From Macrobrachium rosenbergii (Eukaryota > Arthropoda > Malacostraca > Decapoda > Palaemonidae), in the NCBI RefSeq assembly GCF_040412425.1, contig NC_089763.1, forward strand, positions 52,192,587 to 52,256,586: DNA of 64,000 nt, written 5' to 3'. The position numbers and the translations under genes were made by a program. Under the pieces are notes generated by a model that ran no database searches, had not been told where the DNA came from, and saw only the letters and a list, made by a program, of their open reading frames with translations. This document shows, in pieces, positions 22,512 through 34,012 of the stretch. How positions within the stretch are numbered: the stretch's first letter is position 1; each line of letters opens with the position of its first letter.

Positions 22512-22854
22512 TACACATAATAAATACATTTACTCATGCTTCCACACTAAAAAGGTATATTAAAATTCATAATAAGTTACGGAATATTTAAAAAAATTTA
22601 AATTTAAATTCAACAAATATGACATTTTTATGATAAAATAAAGTTTTACATATACTTACCAAGTAATTACATAGCTATTGGTTCCCTTACCTACGGCAGC
22701 TTAAAAATTCAAAATTCAAGCGGTGGTGCTACTATCGTTAGTGTGTAGGTGACAAGGTTCCGCCCACCATCCGGGACTTCAGGAAACAACCCAGTGAAGA
22801 GCTCAATTCGTTTTATGCTGTAATGTCCATGCAAGGGGAGGAGGGCGGGCTCCA

Positions 22855-22950
22855 ATCATGTAATTACTTGGTAAGTATATATAAAACTGTATTTTATCAT
22901 AAAAATGTCATTTTAACGTAAGTAACTTACCAAGTAATTACATAGCTGAT
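22855..22950. repeat. ICR of DIRS D
   Basis: TGTAATTACTTGGTAAGTAT, an AT core with AAAATGTCATTTTAACG, then CTTACCAAGTAATTACATAG. Its reverse complement is a right-end/left-end junction even though the right end of this copy is gone, so it predicts the missing terminus (GGTAAGTTACTTACGTT). Confidence 0.8.
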
Positions 22951-23419
22951 TCCACATTATTAGGAGGTGGGAAAGAGCATGGACATATTCTACTTCAAAG
23001 CATTAAGTAAGTAATGAATTTGAAATAGAAAGGTTGCTAACATTGAAGAAATGTTTGTTTTTCCTTACCTGTTGAGAGAGCTGCTGCAGGTAGGTAATGC
23101 CGCTGGTTGGCGCTTCTCTCAACTTGTAGTGGACGTGGCAGTATAGCCAAGGGTTGCCCCTACATTAGTGGGAACTTTGCAGCGGAGGAAGTACACTATA
23201 TGCTGACAAAGTTTTGAAAGATGCTCTTGCCCTGGGCGAAGACCAGAATACAAAATGACAACACTATCACCTACACCACAAAATAAAACCATAACCCAAC
23301 CATTATCAATAATAAAGTACGAACTGGTGGGTACTCCAGGTACAATGTACCCCCAGGCTTCCCATCGACTCAAAACCTTCAGTCAAGGCGAGTGGATAGC
23401 AAAGGAACAGAGAGATTTC

Positions 23420-24459
23420 CTATGCTTCCTCTCCCAGCACCATGCCAGCCATGGATAAAGGTCCTAAAGTGCTACAATTTTCAAACACAGTTTCTATGTC
23501 CTTGAGGTAGTGTGAGGCAAATATGGACTTGCATCTCCAGAATGTTGACTGTAGGATCGTGGAAAGAGACATGTTGCATTTAAAAGCAAGGGAAGTTGCA
23601 ACTGCCCTAATTTCGTGAGCCTTAACCTTAAGTAATGGAAATGGAAAGGCTTCTTCCTGGATCTGAGAGTGGGCTTCTAATAATAACTCTCTCAGAAAAA
23701 ATGATATGGCATTTTTGGAGAGCGGGCAAACTGGGCTTCTTACAGAGCACCAGAGGTTGCTCAAAGGTCCTCTAATCTTTTCCATCCTCTGAAGATAGTA
23801 CCTGAGACACCTCACTGGACAGAGAAGTCTTTCTTCTTCCTCAGGTCTTAAGATATCCTTAAGCTTCTTGATGACGAGGGATCTAGGCCAGGGATTAGAA
23901 GGGTCCTTGTTCTTTGCGAGAAAACCAAGAGAAAGAGAGTAGACTGCGTCCTCTTGTGCAAAACCTATTCTCTTGTCTATTGCCTGTAACTCGCTAATAC
24001 GTTTGGCAGTAGTGAGAGCCACTAAAAAGTCTTCTTCGTGAGATTCTTGGGGGAAACAGAATGAAGAGCTTCGAATTGAGGACCTGAAAGCCACTTCAGT
24101 ACAACGTCTAAGCTTCAAGAGACATTGGAAGAACTTTCTTTCTTGGGCGTATCGAAGGATTTGATCAAGTCGGTGATATCTTTATTAGAAGACAGATCCA
24201 TTCCTCTGTGCTTAAAGACTGAGCTCAGCATTAACCTATACCCTCTGATGGTACAGGTCGATAGCTTCCTGACGGACTTTAGGAATATCAAAAAGTTGGC
24301 TATTTGGCTTATAGATGTCTCAGAAAAAGAGACGTTATGGTGGCTGCACCACCTTCTGAAGACTGCCCATTTTGATTGGTAGAGCTTTGTAGAAGAAGCT
24401 TGTCTGCATCTTGCAATTGCCTCTGCAGCCTGTATCGAAAACCCTTTTTTTTCTGACAA
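23420..24459 (-). pseudogene. DIRS D tyrosine recombinase
   Basis: Two overlapping frames. 24459-24115 holds the core-binding part (KLYQSKWAVFRRWCSHHNVS, TIRGYRLMLSSVFKHRGMD). 24118-23420 holds the catalytic part with R40 (TTAKRISELQAI), H168-E-I-R171 and Y204 in SIFASHYLKDIE. All catalytic residues of the family are present, and one frameshift near 24116 separates the halves. It is among the best preserved recombinases in the window. Confidence 0.88.
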
Positions 24460-24479
24460 GGGACTTGACAGTCTGAAGC

Positions 24480-25463
24480 CTGTCAGGGCCAGAGTGGATA
24501 ACCCTTGGTGGAATCTGAGAAAATGGGGTTGTCTGAGCAGAGACCATTTTTGTGGAAGGAGTCATGGGTAGTCTACCAGGAGTCGCATCAAGTCTGGAAA
24601 CCATTCCTTGTTCGGCCAAAATGGGGCTAATAGGGTCATGGAGGTGTTCTGATGCGTCGACAGCTTGTTGATTATTTCCCTGATCATTCCGAAGGGAGGG
24701 AAGGCATACACATCTAAGTCTGTCCAGTCCAAAAGCATGGCGTCTGTGCTCCATGCTTGAGGATCCGGGACAGGAAAGCAGAAGAGGGGAAGACAGTGGT
24801 TTCTCGACGTTGCAAAAAGATCCACTGTGGGTTTGTCCCATAGTTTCCACAGGTTGTCGCAGACTAATGGGTCTAAGGTCCATTAGGTTGGAAGGACCTG
24901 TTCGAGGCAGCTTAATTCTTCCGCAATCACGTTCATTCTCTCTTGAATGAACAGGGTGACAAGAGAGACTTGGTTCTCCTCCACCCACAGAAGGAGATCC
25001 CTTGCCATCTGGTACAGAGAGAAGGAATGAGTGGCCCCCGTTTGTGAATGTAAGCAAAAGTCGTGGTGTTGTCTGCGTGTACTACAATCTTCTTGCTGTG
25101 GACCAGATCCGAGAAGGACTGAAGGCCCAGGTGAATTGTCCTCAGTTCTTTTGCACTGATGTGAGAATTCTGTTGTACCATAATACATGTTCCAGAGACT
25201 TCCCGGCCATCCAGAAGGGCGCCCCAGCCTAGATCAGAGGCATCTGAATAAAATAGAAGGTCTGGGCGCACTGGGAGAAGAGACTTCCCTTACTGGCGTC
25301 TTTCTGTGCACAACCACCACCAGAGATCCTCTTTGATTTCCGACTTAATTGGGAAGATGAAAGAATCTGGTTGGGTCTTTCTGCACCAGTTTGCTTTGAG
25401 GAAAAACTGAAGGGGTCTCATGTGCAGTCTGCCTAGTTTTACAAGCTGCTCTACTGAAGTGAG
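24480..25463 (-). pseudogene. DIRS D RNase H and methyltransferase-like region
   Basis: RNase H motifs LFYSDASDLGWGALLDG and HADNTTTFAYI lie in the frame 25271-24933. The region further on (MDLFATSRNHCLPLF, YAFPPFGMIREIINKL, LLAPFWPNKEWFPDLM) is in 24825-24562. Several frames are needed, so indels are frequent. It begins at the break with element E. Confidence 0.82.
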
Positions 25464-25465
25464 GG

Positions 25466-27500
25466 TTCCGGATGGGGAAAGAGACGTACAGGTTCAAAGT
25501 CATACCCTTTGGACTAAACATTGCCCCAAGAATTTTTACAAAACTAGCAACGTTAGTCATCCAGGAACTCAGGAAGGAAGGAATACAACTAATAGCTTAC
25601 CTAGACGACTAGTTAATCTGAGGGGGTCACAAGAAAAGAATGCTTGAAAAACTTAAGAGCAGTGATCAACAGACTCCAATAAAAAAGTTTTATAATAAAT
25701 TGGGAAAAATCCCGCCTCACACTCAGCAGACATTTTCAGTGGTTGGGACTGTGTTGGGATACTCTTCAGGGCCTGTTGTCTCTCCCCATCAAAACTCAGA
25801 ACAGAATAAGGAAAGACCTTACAAGGTCCCTAGACCAGCCCAGAGTTTCAAGACGGCAATAAGAACGCATGATGGGTCTACTGCAATTTGCATCATTAAT
25901 AGATCCAATACTCAGATTGCAATTGAAAAACGTGAACAAATTTTGGCTGTCGCACGCAAGACAAAAGCTGCGAGACAGATCTCACCAAAAGAATCAAAAA
26001 GTCGGGGAGATACTTCAGCCTTGGACCCGGAAGGAATCTCTGGTAAAACAGGTCACCCTGACTCCTCCATCTGTAAGAGTGACAATACACACAGATGCCT
26101 CGTTGACTGGTTGGGGAGGACATTGGGAGGATCGTCAGGTGGCAGGGAGGTGGTCAGTTACTCTGAGGAAGTGTCATATCAATTTCCTGGAACTGATGGC
26201 TGTCTTTTTCTCTCAAAAAACTCAAACCTCCAGAAGAGACACATTCTACTGGTTCTAGGTGACACGACTGCAATGTCCTGCATCAAGAGACTGGGATCAC
26301 GTTCACCTCCTCTCAACATGGTAATGCTAGCCAACCTTCGGATGGCACAAGTAAAGAAGTGGCACCTGTCTGCAATTCACCTCACAAGGTCTCAACGTAA
26401 TAGCAGGCTCTCTATCGAGGAAAATGACAGCCTCAACAGAGTGGATGTTGGACAACCACTCTTCCAAACAATAGCCAACATGCTTCCACAACCGGAAGTG
26501 GACCTGTTCGCCACATACGAGAACCACAAACTTCCAGTATATGTATTTCCGAACTTGGATAATCAAGCAATAGCAAGAGATGCCTTCCTACAAGACTGGA
26601 ACAATTGGAGGACGATATATCTTTTTCTGCCACTGTCCCAGATTTCGAAGGTTTTGAGCAAACTCCTAACCTTCAAAGGAACAGCTTACTTAATAGCCCC
26701 AAATTGGCCAAACAGACATTGGTTCCTATCACTTCAACAGCGGGCGAAAAGATCAATTCCACTGTCGTCCACTGTTCTATCCCAGAATGTAGGAGGGAAA
26801 ATTATTTACGCATCCTCCTTTCTGAACCGAGACCTTCACGTATGGATTTTTTAAACATTATCTACCATGAAAACTACTCACCCAACATTGTTAGGTACCT
26901 AGTGCAAAAATTACAGACGTCATCTATCCGACAATAACAGTCCGTATGGAAGATATGGTTAGATTATATCAATACTGAGAGCCCAGCTGAAATTTCTATA
27001 GAAACACTTTAAAATTTTATGATATATCTTTTTGAAGATAAACGCCTTGCGCGGTTACAACAATCATGTCATACAAGACAGCATTAACAGAACCCTTGCT
27101 TTATGGATTCGGGATTGACTCCAGCATAGAAGTTGTTACTTCCCTTCTACGGTCTTTTGCTCTACAAAGACCCTCTCCCGAAAGACTCACAATTACTTGG
27201 TCCCCGAACAAGGTACCTGGACTTCTATCTACTCCTCAGTTCAGTGGACCCAATACAACCGCAACTCACAAGCTACAAAATGCGATCTTCCTGGTTGCAT
27301 TAGCATCAGGGGCCCGTATTAGTGAACTGGGCTCTCTTAGACGGGGACGATATACAGTATCACACAAACTGTTGATAATCAATTATTATTGTCCCCAGGC
27401 CCATCATTCCTGGCCAAGAATGATGATCCTTTAAGAAGGAAATCTATTCTTATAAGGAAACTTAATTTAGCAGACAAAACATTATGCCCAGTTCAAGCAC
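25466..27500 (+). pseudogene. DIRS E RT, RNase H, methyltransferase-like and recombinase remnants
   Basis: RT motif C reads A-Y-L-D-D and is followed at once by TAG (25610-25612) where the family has Trp, a single-base nonsense change. RNase H shows VTIHTDASLTGWGGHW (about 26080) and a VLGDTTAMSCI block in which the usual D-N-T-T-A is altered. The next domain starts EVDLFATYENHKLPVYVF (26495-26545). The recombinase retains IFLVALASGARISELGSLRR near 27290-27345. Several stops and frameshifts occur after 26930. Confidence 0.8.
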
Positions 27501-27504
27501 TTAA

Positions 27505-27861
27505 CCCTTAAATGCCGACTGGACGTATCATACGTCGACTAAAATTGTCTGTTGGGTGCCAAGTGGATGTACCGTACGTCGACTACAAAAAATTTCAACC
27601 TTCGGTCAACTTTGACTCGACCGAAATGGTCGAAAAATGCAATTGTAAGCTAAAACTCTTACATTCTAGTAATATTCAATCATTTACCTTCATTTTGCAA
27701 CAAATTGAAGTCTCTAGCACAATATTTCGATTTATGGACCTGTTCGCCACATACGAGAACCACAAACTTTTTTTAGAATCTCTTTCCATTGATGTGATTT
27801 TTTTTTTTTTTTTGCCGGTCTGGGGTGCTGCACATTGATAAATTATGCCGTCCCTTAAGGG
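27505..27861. mobile_element. piggyBac-type MITE with TTAA target duplication
   Basis: TTAA at 27501-27504 and 27862-27865 flanks a 357-bp element with termini CCCTTAAATGCC and GTCCCTTAAGGG. No coding capacity. It shares ATGCAATTGTAAGCTAAAAC and following blocks with the tandem array at 37.2-38.8 kb, so the two belong to one family. A 35-bp stretch inside (27735-27769) is identical to element E at 26499-26533. Confidence 0.85.
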
Positions 27862-27910
27862 TTAAACTGGCTCATTATTATTCTCAGGAAGTACAGTGGT
27901 ACCCTGAACA

Positions 27911-28901
27911 CTGTTCATAGTACCATGTTTTTTATTTTTATATTTATGTTATCTATATTTTTTATTGTTAAATAATTTTCAGACTGACTCTTCGTTGTGG
28001 CTTCTGTAAGCCATGTCTTTTCTTTTATTTGTCCAAACAACATTTCAGTCGTACAGTGTCTGCTCAATGAATAATTTTCCAACTTGAGTGCTGATATTTT
28101 TTGGTCAGTTTCTAAGGTTAGAAACTTTGACCAACTGCCACTCCCAAAAAGGGAGTCGAAGTGAGTCGAGGTTGGGTCAAGATGGTATTTGCTTTTTTTT
28201 GGTTTGCTCTGTACTAGAGCATATGGTTCCTGTGTAATTACTGTACATTAAGATTTTTTTTTTTTCCTAGACAAAGGATGTCAGAGGCGGTTTCAGAGGT
28301 CGTTAACTGTGCCGAGTCAGTGTCATCAAAGGGCCCAGGGGTACTTGAATCCTTACAACTACTATTCATAAAGATTTAAGTATAGGAAAAAAAAATTAAA
28401 AAATAATAATAATAAGTAAATCTGAAAACCTTAAAAAGATATCAGCCTTTCATGGAGTTTATTCTTCCACCAATGGCACAAGTGAGAACTGACTCCTAAA
28501 TGTCCGCCCCCTACCCTGCCCCACAGGGGATGGCACAACATAATTAGAGTGGCCCAAGTGTAAGCCAAACCCACTGAGAGTATTTCAAGAATACAATTGT
28601 CCCATCCTAATCATATCATGGGAAAACCGGATAGAATGCCGAGAGTCCTATCCCTAGAACCAGACCCCCTTGGAATCCGTGGTCCAGCCCTAAAGAATAG
28701 TTAAGCCTTTGAGCTATCAATCTGGTAACTCCCAGGTCTGAACATTATCGGGCAGTTGATGGTCCTACCACAGTTCTCACTACAGTATTTAGCTTTGGAT
28801 ATAAACCCATTCCCAGCTATGATATCTTTTCCTATTTATCAGGTCCAATAAATTTTAGTAAAAATGGAAAAGTCCACAAATTTAATCCAAAATAATATAT
28901 A
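27911..28901. other. No gene seen
   Basis: AT-rich, with T-runs at about 28195 and 28254-28265. Contains neither recognisable coding motifs nor repeats shared with the rest of the window. Confidence 0.4.
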
Positions 28902-29251
28902 CAGTGAACCCCATGTATTCGCGGGGGATGCGTACCACGCCCGCCCGCGAATAGCTAAAATCCGCGAATACTTAAAACCCCTCTAAAAACACTTAGAACT
29001 GCCCATTTTTATAGTTTAAACACAAGAACCCTGTAAAAATGCTTATACCTGAGTATTTTAATAGTTTTATCACAAAAAGTGCATTTATTCATGAAAATTA
29101 TATGAAAATACAGTAATTAGTGAATTTCTCAGTGAAAAATACAGCGAATGGGCGAATTTTCTGTGAATAATGGCGAGATATGCTCCACAGAGAAACCCGC
29201 AAATGCGTGAGTCCGCGAATCATGAGAACGTGAATACAGGGGAGTTTACTG
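28902..29251. mobile_element. Pogo-type MITE, intact copy
   Basis: 350 bp between TA duplications (28900-28901 and 29252-29253). Termini are CAGTGAACCCCATGTATTCG and the inverted GAATACAGGGGAGTTTACTG. It is the intact reference for the copy split by DIRS A. The CAGTGAACCC start is shared with the Tigger 3' terminus at 33841, which suggests Tigger/pogo transposase mobilised it. Confidence 0.88.
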
Positions 29252-29253
29252 TA

Positions 29254-29494
29254 ATGGTATGTGGGACTCTTGGACTCAAACTCGGGAACAGATTCCTGGG
29301 GTTCAAGAGCCCCCTCACCACAGCAAGGTGGTCCCAAATCAAGGGGGGGAGGGAAAAGAGGGAACAACTGAGCAGAGGGCTTCAATATGTTTATGCCCAA
29401 TGTCCATGTGAAGGGAGGCGGGTGGGCTCCCACTCTCTAATTACTTCTCAAGTATATATAAAAATCTCTAATTACTTCTCAAGTATATATAAAA
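29254..29494 (-). mobile_element. DIRS left-end fragment with duplicated 31-bp block
   Basis: From about 29370 it resembles the ITR-to-ICR stretch of DIRS C (29660-29760), then ends with CTCTAATTACTTCTCAAGTA..AAAAAT repeated twice in tandem (29436-29496). DIRS C starts directly after, so a broken end abuts an intact end. Confidence 0.6.
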
Positions 29495-30349
29495 ATTACA
29501 TTTTTATAATAAGATAAAGTTTTATACATACTTACCCTGTAATTACATAGCTATTAGTTTCTTTTAACCAGCAGTTTACAATTTTGACATTGCGGGTCAT
29601 GCTAGTTTGTTTTGGTTATGGCGACGTGCCCCGCCCACTTTCTGGTGGCAGAAGAGGTGCAACATAGCAAAGAACTTCAATTTGTTTATGCCCTTATGTC
29701 CAAGTGAGGGGAGGCAGGCGGGCTCCGATCATGTAATTACTGGGTAAGTATATATAAAACTTTATTTTATTATAAAAATGTCATTTTTATATAAGTAACT
29801 TACCCCATAATTACAAAGCTGATTCCCACACTGAATGGAGGTGGGAAGGTTGGACATATCTACCCCAAAACATTACTAGCAGTAATGAGTTTGAGTACAG
29901 AAATTTGCTAACATTGAATCAATGTTGCTGAACCTTACTTGATAAGAAAGCTGCTACAGGTAGATACTACCTCTGGTTGGCACTCGTCTTATCCAGTAGA
30001 GGCAAGGCGATAAAGCCTTGAGGGCTTACTACTACAGTGGGTGCTTTGTAGCGATGTACTAATTTCCGAGGGTTAGCAAAGTAAAACAAGATGCCCTGCC
30101 CAGGGCGCAGTACCACACAAAATAACCAGAGCAAATAGTCACCATAACAAACCAAAAACCAAATTAAAAACACCAATACCCAACCATTAAAACCAAAAGA
30201 TTGGAGGATACTCCAAGTACATAGCACTCCCAGGCTCCCCAAAAACTCAATGCCCTAAGCAAGGCGAAGAGATTAAAGTAAGGACATTGCTTTCTACGTT
30301 TCCTCCCCAACACCATGCCAGCCATGTAAAATGTACCCAAGGTACTGCA

Positions 30350-30630
30350 CTAATCGTAAGTAGTTTCAATATCCCTTAAGTAATGCGATGCAAACACCGA
30401 CTTGTACTTCCAAAACGTTGCTTGCACAATCGACGTGAGGGATAAATTGCGCTTAAACGCCAAAGATGTAGCGACCGCTCTTATCTCATTGGCTTTTACC
30501 TTGCAAGAGGAGAGAGAATCTTCGCTCACCATGGAATGTGCTTCTGAAATCAAGTTCCTGAGAAAGAATGCCAGGGCATTCTCAGACAAGGGTCGAGAGG
30601 GATATTTCACAGAACACCAAAGGTTCCTTT
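30350..30630 (-). pseudogene. DIRS C tyrosine recombinase, C-terminal part
   Basis: Carries the second catalytic box as ANEIRAVATSLAF (His of H-x-x-R replaced by Asn) and the Tyr box VFASHYLRDIETTYD. The preceding part of the domain is found beyond the Tigger insertion at 33842-34012 (LDRTKNICGTSGNLWF). The His loss should abolish activity even without the insertion. Confidence 0.82.
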
Positions 30631-33600
30631 GAAGGTTCGACTACAAATGGATTTCGTTCTCACGGATTTTTTAAAACTTATGTATATTATAAGAGAAAAT
30701 ATATAGAGAGTTCTTTCTTCTTCAAATTTCAAAAATAGTCGACAAGCTCTTGATGAAGACCCAAATAATTAATTCCATTAATTATTATTAATATCTGCTA
30801 GTACTGTTGGTTCAGTCTGGATTATGACATATAATTCAGTACAAAATGAAATTAAACAAAAGAGAATGTGATCACTGGATAATTCATTATAGTACTAGTA
30901 AAATTAAACTGAAAATGTTTTCCTAATCAGATGCAGTCTGAATTGTCATATTTGAATGGTGTAAGGCTGCTGATGGCTACAGCCATACTAATTATAAAAT
31001 ACAAATGATTCCAATGAATGTGCATCTTTTCCATGAATCTTTTGTACTGTATCCAATAATATTGTTTGTTGCAAAAATCACATTAGAATAAACCTATTAC
31101 TACAACAAAAAGCATAAAATAGCGTAAAGTATATTTGAATTTGAAACTGGTAGATGGGCTGTGATTGGTTCCATTGGTGATAGATCAAAGGAATCAGCTC
31201 CCAAGTTTTGTAATCTCGCCTGTGATTGGTGTTTTGAAGTTTCTCCGACCGCAGCAGCTTCCCTTGTCTCTGACCCCAAGATCTTCTGAAGGTGGACCGT
31301 TTTAGCCTCGGTAGATAGATGCTGTTTACATTACCAGTGCTTGCGTGACAGTGTGTGTTTGAAGTTGAACTTTTTTTAACTTTAAGCCCTACAATGGCTC
31401 CTGAGCGTTCTGCTTCTGCTAAGGCTGGTTTGAGGCAACGGAAAATGATGACAGATTGCTGAGAAGGTGACACTTTCGATATGTTGAAGGAAGGGAGAAG
31501 TTGTTGCTTCTGTGGCCGCCATTTTGGAGGAAGAATCCACCGTTCCACATTAAGAAGGAACCAAGATTTGAAGACGGCTGCCATCACCTTCAGCAAGTCA
31601 GGAAAGGTTTTGACTGGTTCAATAAAACGAATTTGTTGAAGGTGACTTGTCAATCTGGATTGCCAATGCCGGAAGAAGAAAATAGCTTTGTTTAACACCA
31701 TCCCAACCAAGGCTTTGAGGTTGCATGAGAATTTCGCGGCAAAGGAACCTCAAGATGATCTGGTACCACGCTGAAGAAGAAAAAGAGAAGAAGTGGTGAT
31801 GATTCTAGATGAACCTCAAACAGGGACATCCATTGATTCCCAGCCCAGAGACTTTTACCGCCAGCAAAGGATGGTTCTAATGTTTCCATTCTGTCCGGCC
31901 TGAAAAGGTTTCCCTGCATGGCAAGGCTCATCTGCCAGTCGCTGCTGAAACTTACGCTGAATAAAACGTTCAAGAATATTATCGCTGAAGGTGGATACAA
32001 AGAAGAAAACAAGTCTTTAATATGGACAGGAGACGGGTTTGTTTTGGAAGAGAATGCCAGTGCGAACTTTCCTGTTCAAAGAAAAGCCAAAGCCTCTGGC
32101 TTTAAAGCATTCAAAGATCGTGTTACCCTCGTGATGTGTGGAAATATGCGGGATTTTTTTAAAGCCAGGGCTTATTTATGCTGTTCTGAAAAACCAGGTG
32201 CTTTGAAAAATAAAAATAAGAATCTCCAACCTAGGTATTGGATGCATAATCCAAAAGCATGGATTGAAGATGCTGACCTCAACTGGTTCCACCAGTGTTT
32301 TATCCCCAAGTCAGTAAATATCTCTTAGAGAAGGGCTTGCAAATTTAAGATCCTTTTTCCTGTTGGATGGCTCTGAGGAAGACACTGACTGGTTTCGCAT
32401 GAGGGCATTCAGGTTGAGTTCCTTCCACCCAACACAACGCTCCAAGAATTCATCCGATGGACCAGGGGTTATCAGTTTAGTTCAAGGCCCTCTCCATTTG
32501 AAGAATACCTTGTCGGACCTCGTTGGGACTGTGTGGATGCCGCCCAAGAAGATGAGGATGAAACATTCAATTTGAAGGCGACTGATGAGCAGACACAATT
32601 CATTGGCCTTCAGAACATCCAGAAGGCACTGCAAGAAATGAAACCTCTACTGTTAACATTGAGCTGGAGGAAGTTGTGGTCGAGATTGTTTATGGCGATG
32701 AGGATTTTTCGCCCCGAGATTCAACACTCTGAAGTCGGAAATTTCAGTTGGGCGATAATTGGGTGAACGGGTTTGGCGAGCCATCAAGAGACTGAAGCGA
32801 AAGAGCCTGACAAGTTGTTGGACTGCCATTCCCAGCCGCTGAAACACAAACCTCAAGACCTGACAAAATCAGCCAGTGAGGAAGAAAATGAACCACAGGA
32901 AGAGACCCAAGAAGTTGTCGAAGAAACAGGCTTAACATTAGAACAGCTTCCAAGCTCTGCAACCTAGCGAAGGAGCTGAAAGAATTGTCACAAGAATGGT
33001 TTGAGGATATGGTTGTTCTCTGCAGTTCTGCAACAAAATCGATGAAGACATGACTCCCTACAGGATGCTCTTCGATCGAAAAAAGAAGCAGCGGCAGCAA
33101 CTTCCGATCACAATGTTCTTCCAGCTCTAAAAAAAGAGCCAGTTCCTCCTGCTACTATGCCTTCGGAAGCCTCTTTTGAAGAAGTGTCCCAGGAAGAAGT
33201 TGCAAAGAGCAGTGTCCCAGGAAAAGACACCTCAGTCTGAAAGACTGTCAAAATACAATCATTGGCTGCACAGTAGAAGACATCATCAGCTTCATCATCA
33301 TCATTTCTACTGTGCAGCAAATTCAGACACCATCATCATTCAAGTTTTTCTTCAACTTCTTTCATGGTGGGTACAGTAACAATCTTTATTTCTTTATATA
33401 CTTTAATATTCTAACATTTTAATATTAGTGCCTGTTTTAGATTGGTACTGTACATGCATTAAGTGTTCTGTACATTAAAGGGTGGTTTGTTAACAGTACA
33501 TCCAAAGGAGGGCTTTATTGTAACTTCCAACTCTATCTGGTGAGTAAAATCTGTACAATTGTACAGGCGCACCATAACAATCTTTCTATTTTTTATGTTC

Positions 33601-33841
33601 ACTTACTGTTTTTTTGCTTATCATTTGTGCCTGTGTACTGTAGCCTGTATTGGAAAATATCTTGTACATTACTGTAAACTGTAAAGGGTGGTTTGTTAAC
33701 AGTACTATGTAAAGGGAGGGTTTTAAAAGTCTGAATACATGTTAAATAAATACTGTAAATATGGTGTCCCTACTTCGCGGATTTTCAGCTATCGCGGCCA
33801 GTTCTGGAACCTATCTACCGCGATAAACGAGGGTTCACTGT
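30631..33841 (+). mobile_element. Tigger/pogo DNA transposon relic
   Basis: Contains a decayed Tigger transposase and ends with a 3' terminus (CGCGATAAACGAGGGTTC, then ACTGTA). The expected inverted partner is not clear at the left side. The host recombinase sequence ACCAAAGGTTCC appears on both sides (left about 30618-30629, right 33843-33854), which is longer than the TA duplication of this superfamily. Confidence 0.65.
31394..33240 (+). pseudogene. Tigger-like DDE transposase
   Basis: The frame starts at ATG 31394 (MAPERSASAKAGLRQRKM), with a DNA-binding segment including D-M-L-K-E-G-R-S and a degraded N-terminal half with stops. The catalytic region is best seen at 31918-32325: ASGFKAFKDRVTLVMCGN and SEKPGALKNKNKN, typical of TIGD1-type transposases. 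The usual N-A-D-E-T-G box has decayed to W-T-G-D-G-F. C-terminal parts continue in other frames through 32363-32766. Many stops and frameshifts, so non-functional. Confidence 0.82.
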
Positions 33842-34012
33842 AAACCAAAGGTTCCCTGAAGTACCACAAATATTCTTTGTTCTGTCAAGATTAAACTTAA
33901 GGGCCCCGAAAACATGGGGGCCATCACATCTTGAAGAGGAAGACCCTCGCTGTTTCCAAAGCGTGAAACTCCTGTACCTCTTCCCTTGGAGGGAGACCTT
34001 GACAGATCCCAT
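33842..34012 (-). pseudogene. DIRS C tyrosine recombinase, middle part
   Basis: Reads LKFNLDRTKNICGTSGNLWF, matching LKCYLERKKQ..SLWCSV of DIRS A and LRYYLQRMEK..NLWCSV of D. It continues directly into 30630 once the Tigger relic is removed. Confidence 0.75.

Larger units (their letters stand above)
22616..25465 (-). mobile_element. DIRS retrotransposon D, truncated in its RT region
   Basis: Left end with an A-tract, an ITR start (ACTTACCAAGTAATTACATA at about 22655) and an ICR (22855-22950), then recombinase, methyltransferase-like and RNase H on the minus strand. The coding chain stops at V-E-Q-L..GRLHMRPLQFFL (about 25463), where plus-strand element E begins abruptly. The GAG, most of the RT and the right ITR are missing. 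Confidence 0.88.
25466..27910 (+). mobile_element. DIRS-like retrotransposon E, plus strand, truncated
   Basis: The only DIRS here in plus orientation. It begins abruptly inside the RT (GKETYRFKVIPFGLN) and runs through RNase H, the methyltransferase-like region and part of the recombinase. A piggyBac-type MITE (27505-27861) interrupts the recombinase after CPVQAL, and the chain resumes briefly at 27866. No ITR or ICR is seen at either side. Sequence divergence from A, C, D and F marks a separate family. Confidence 0.82.
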
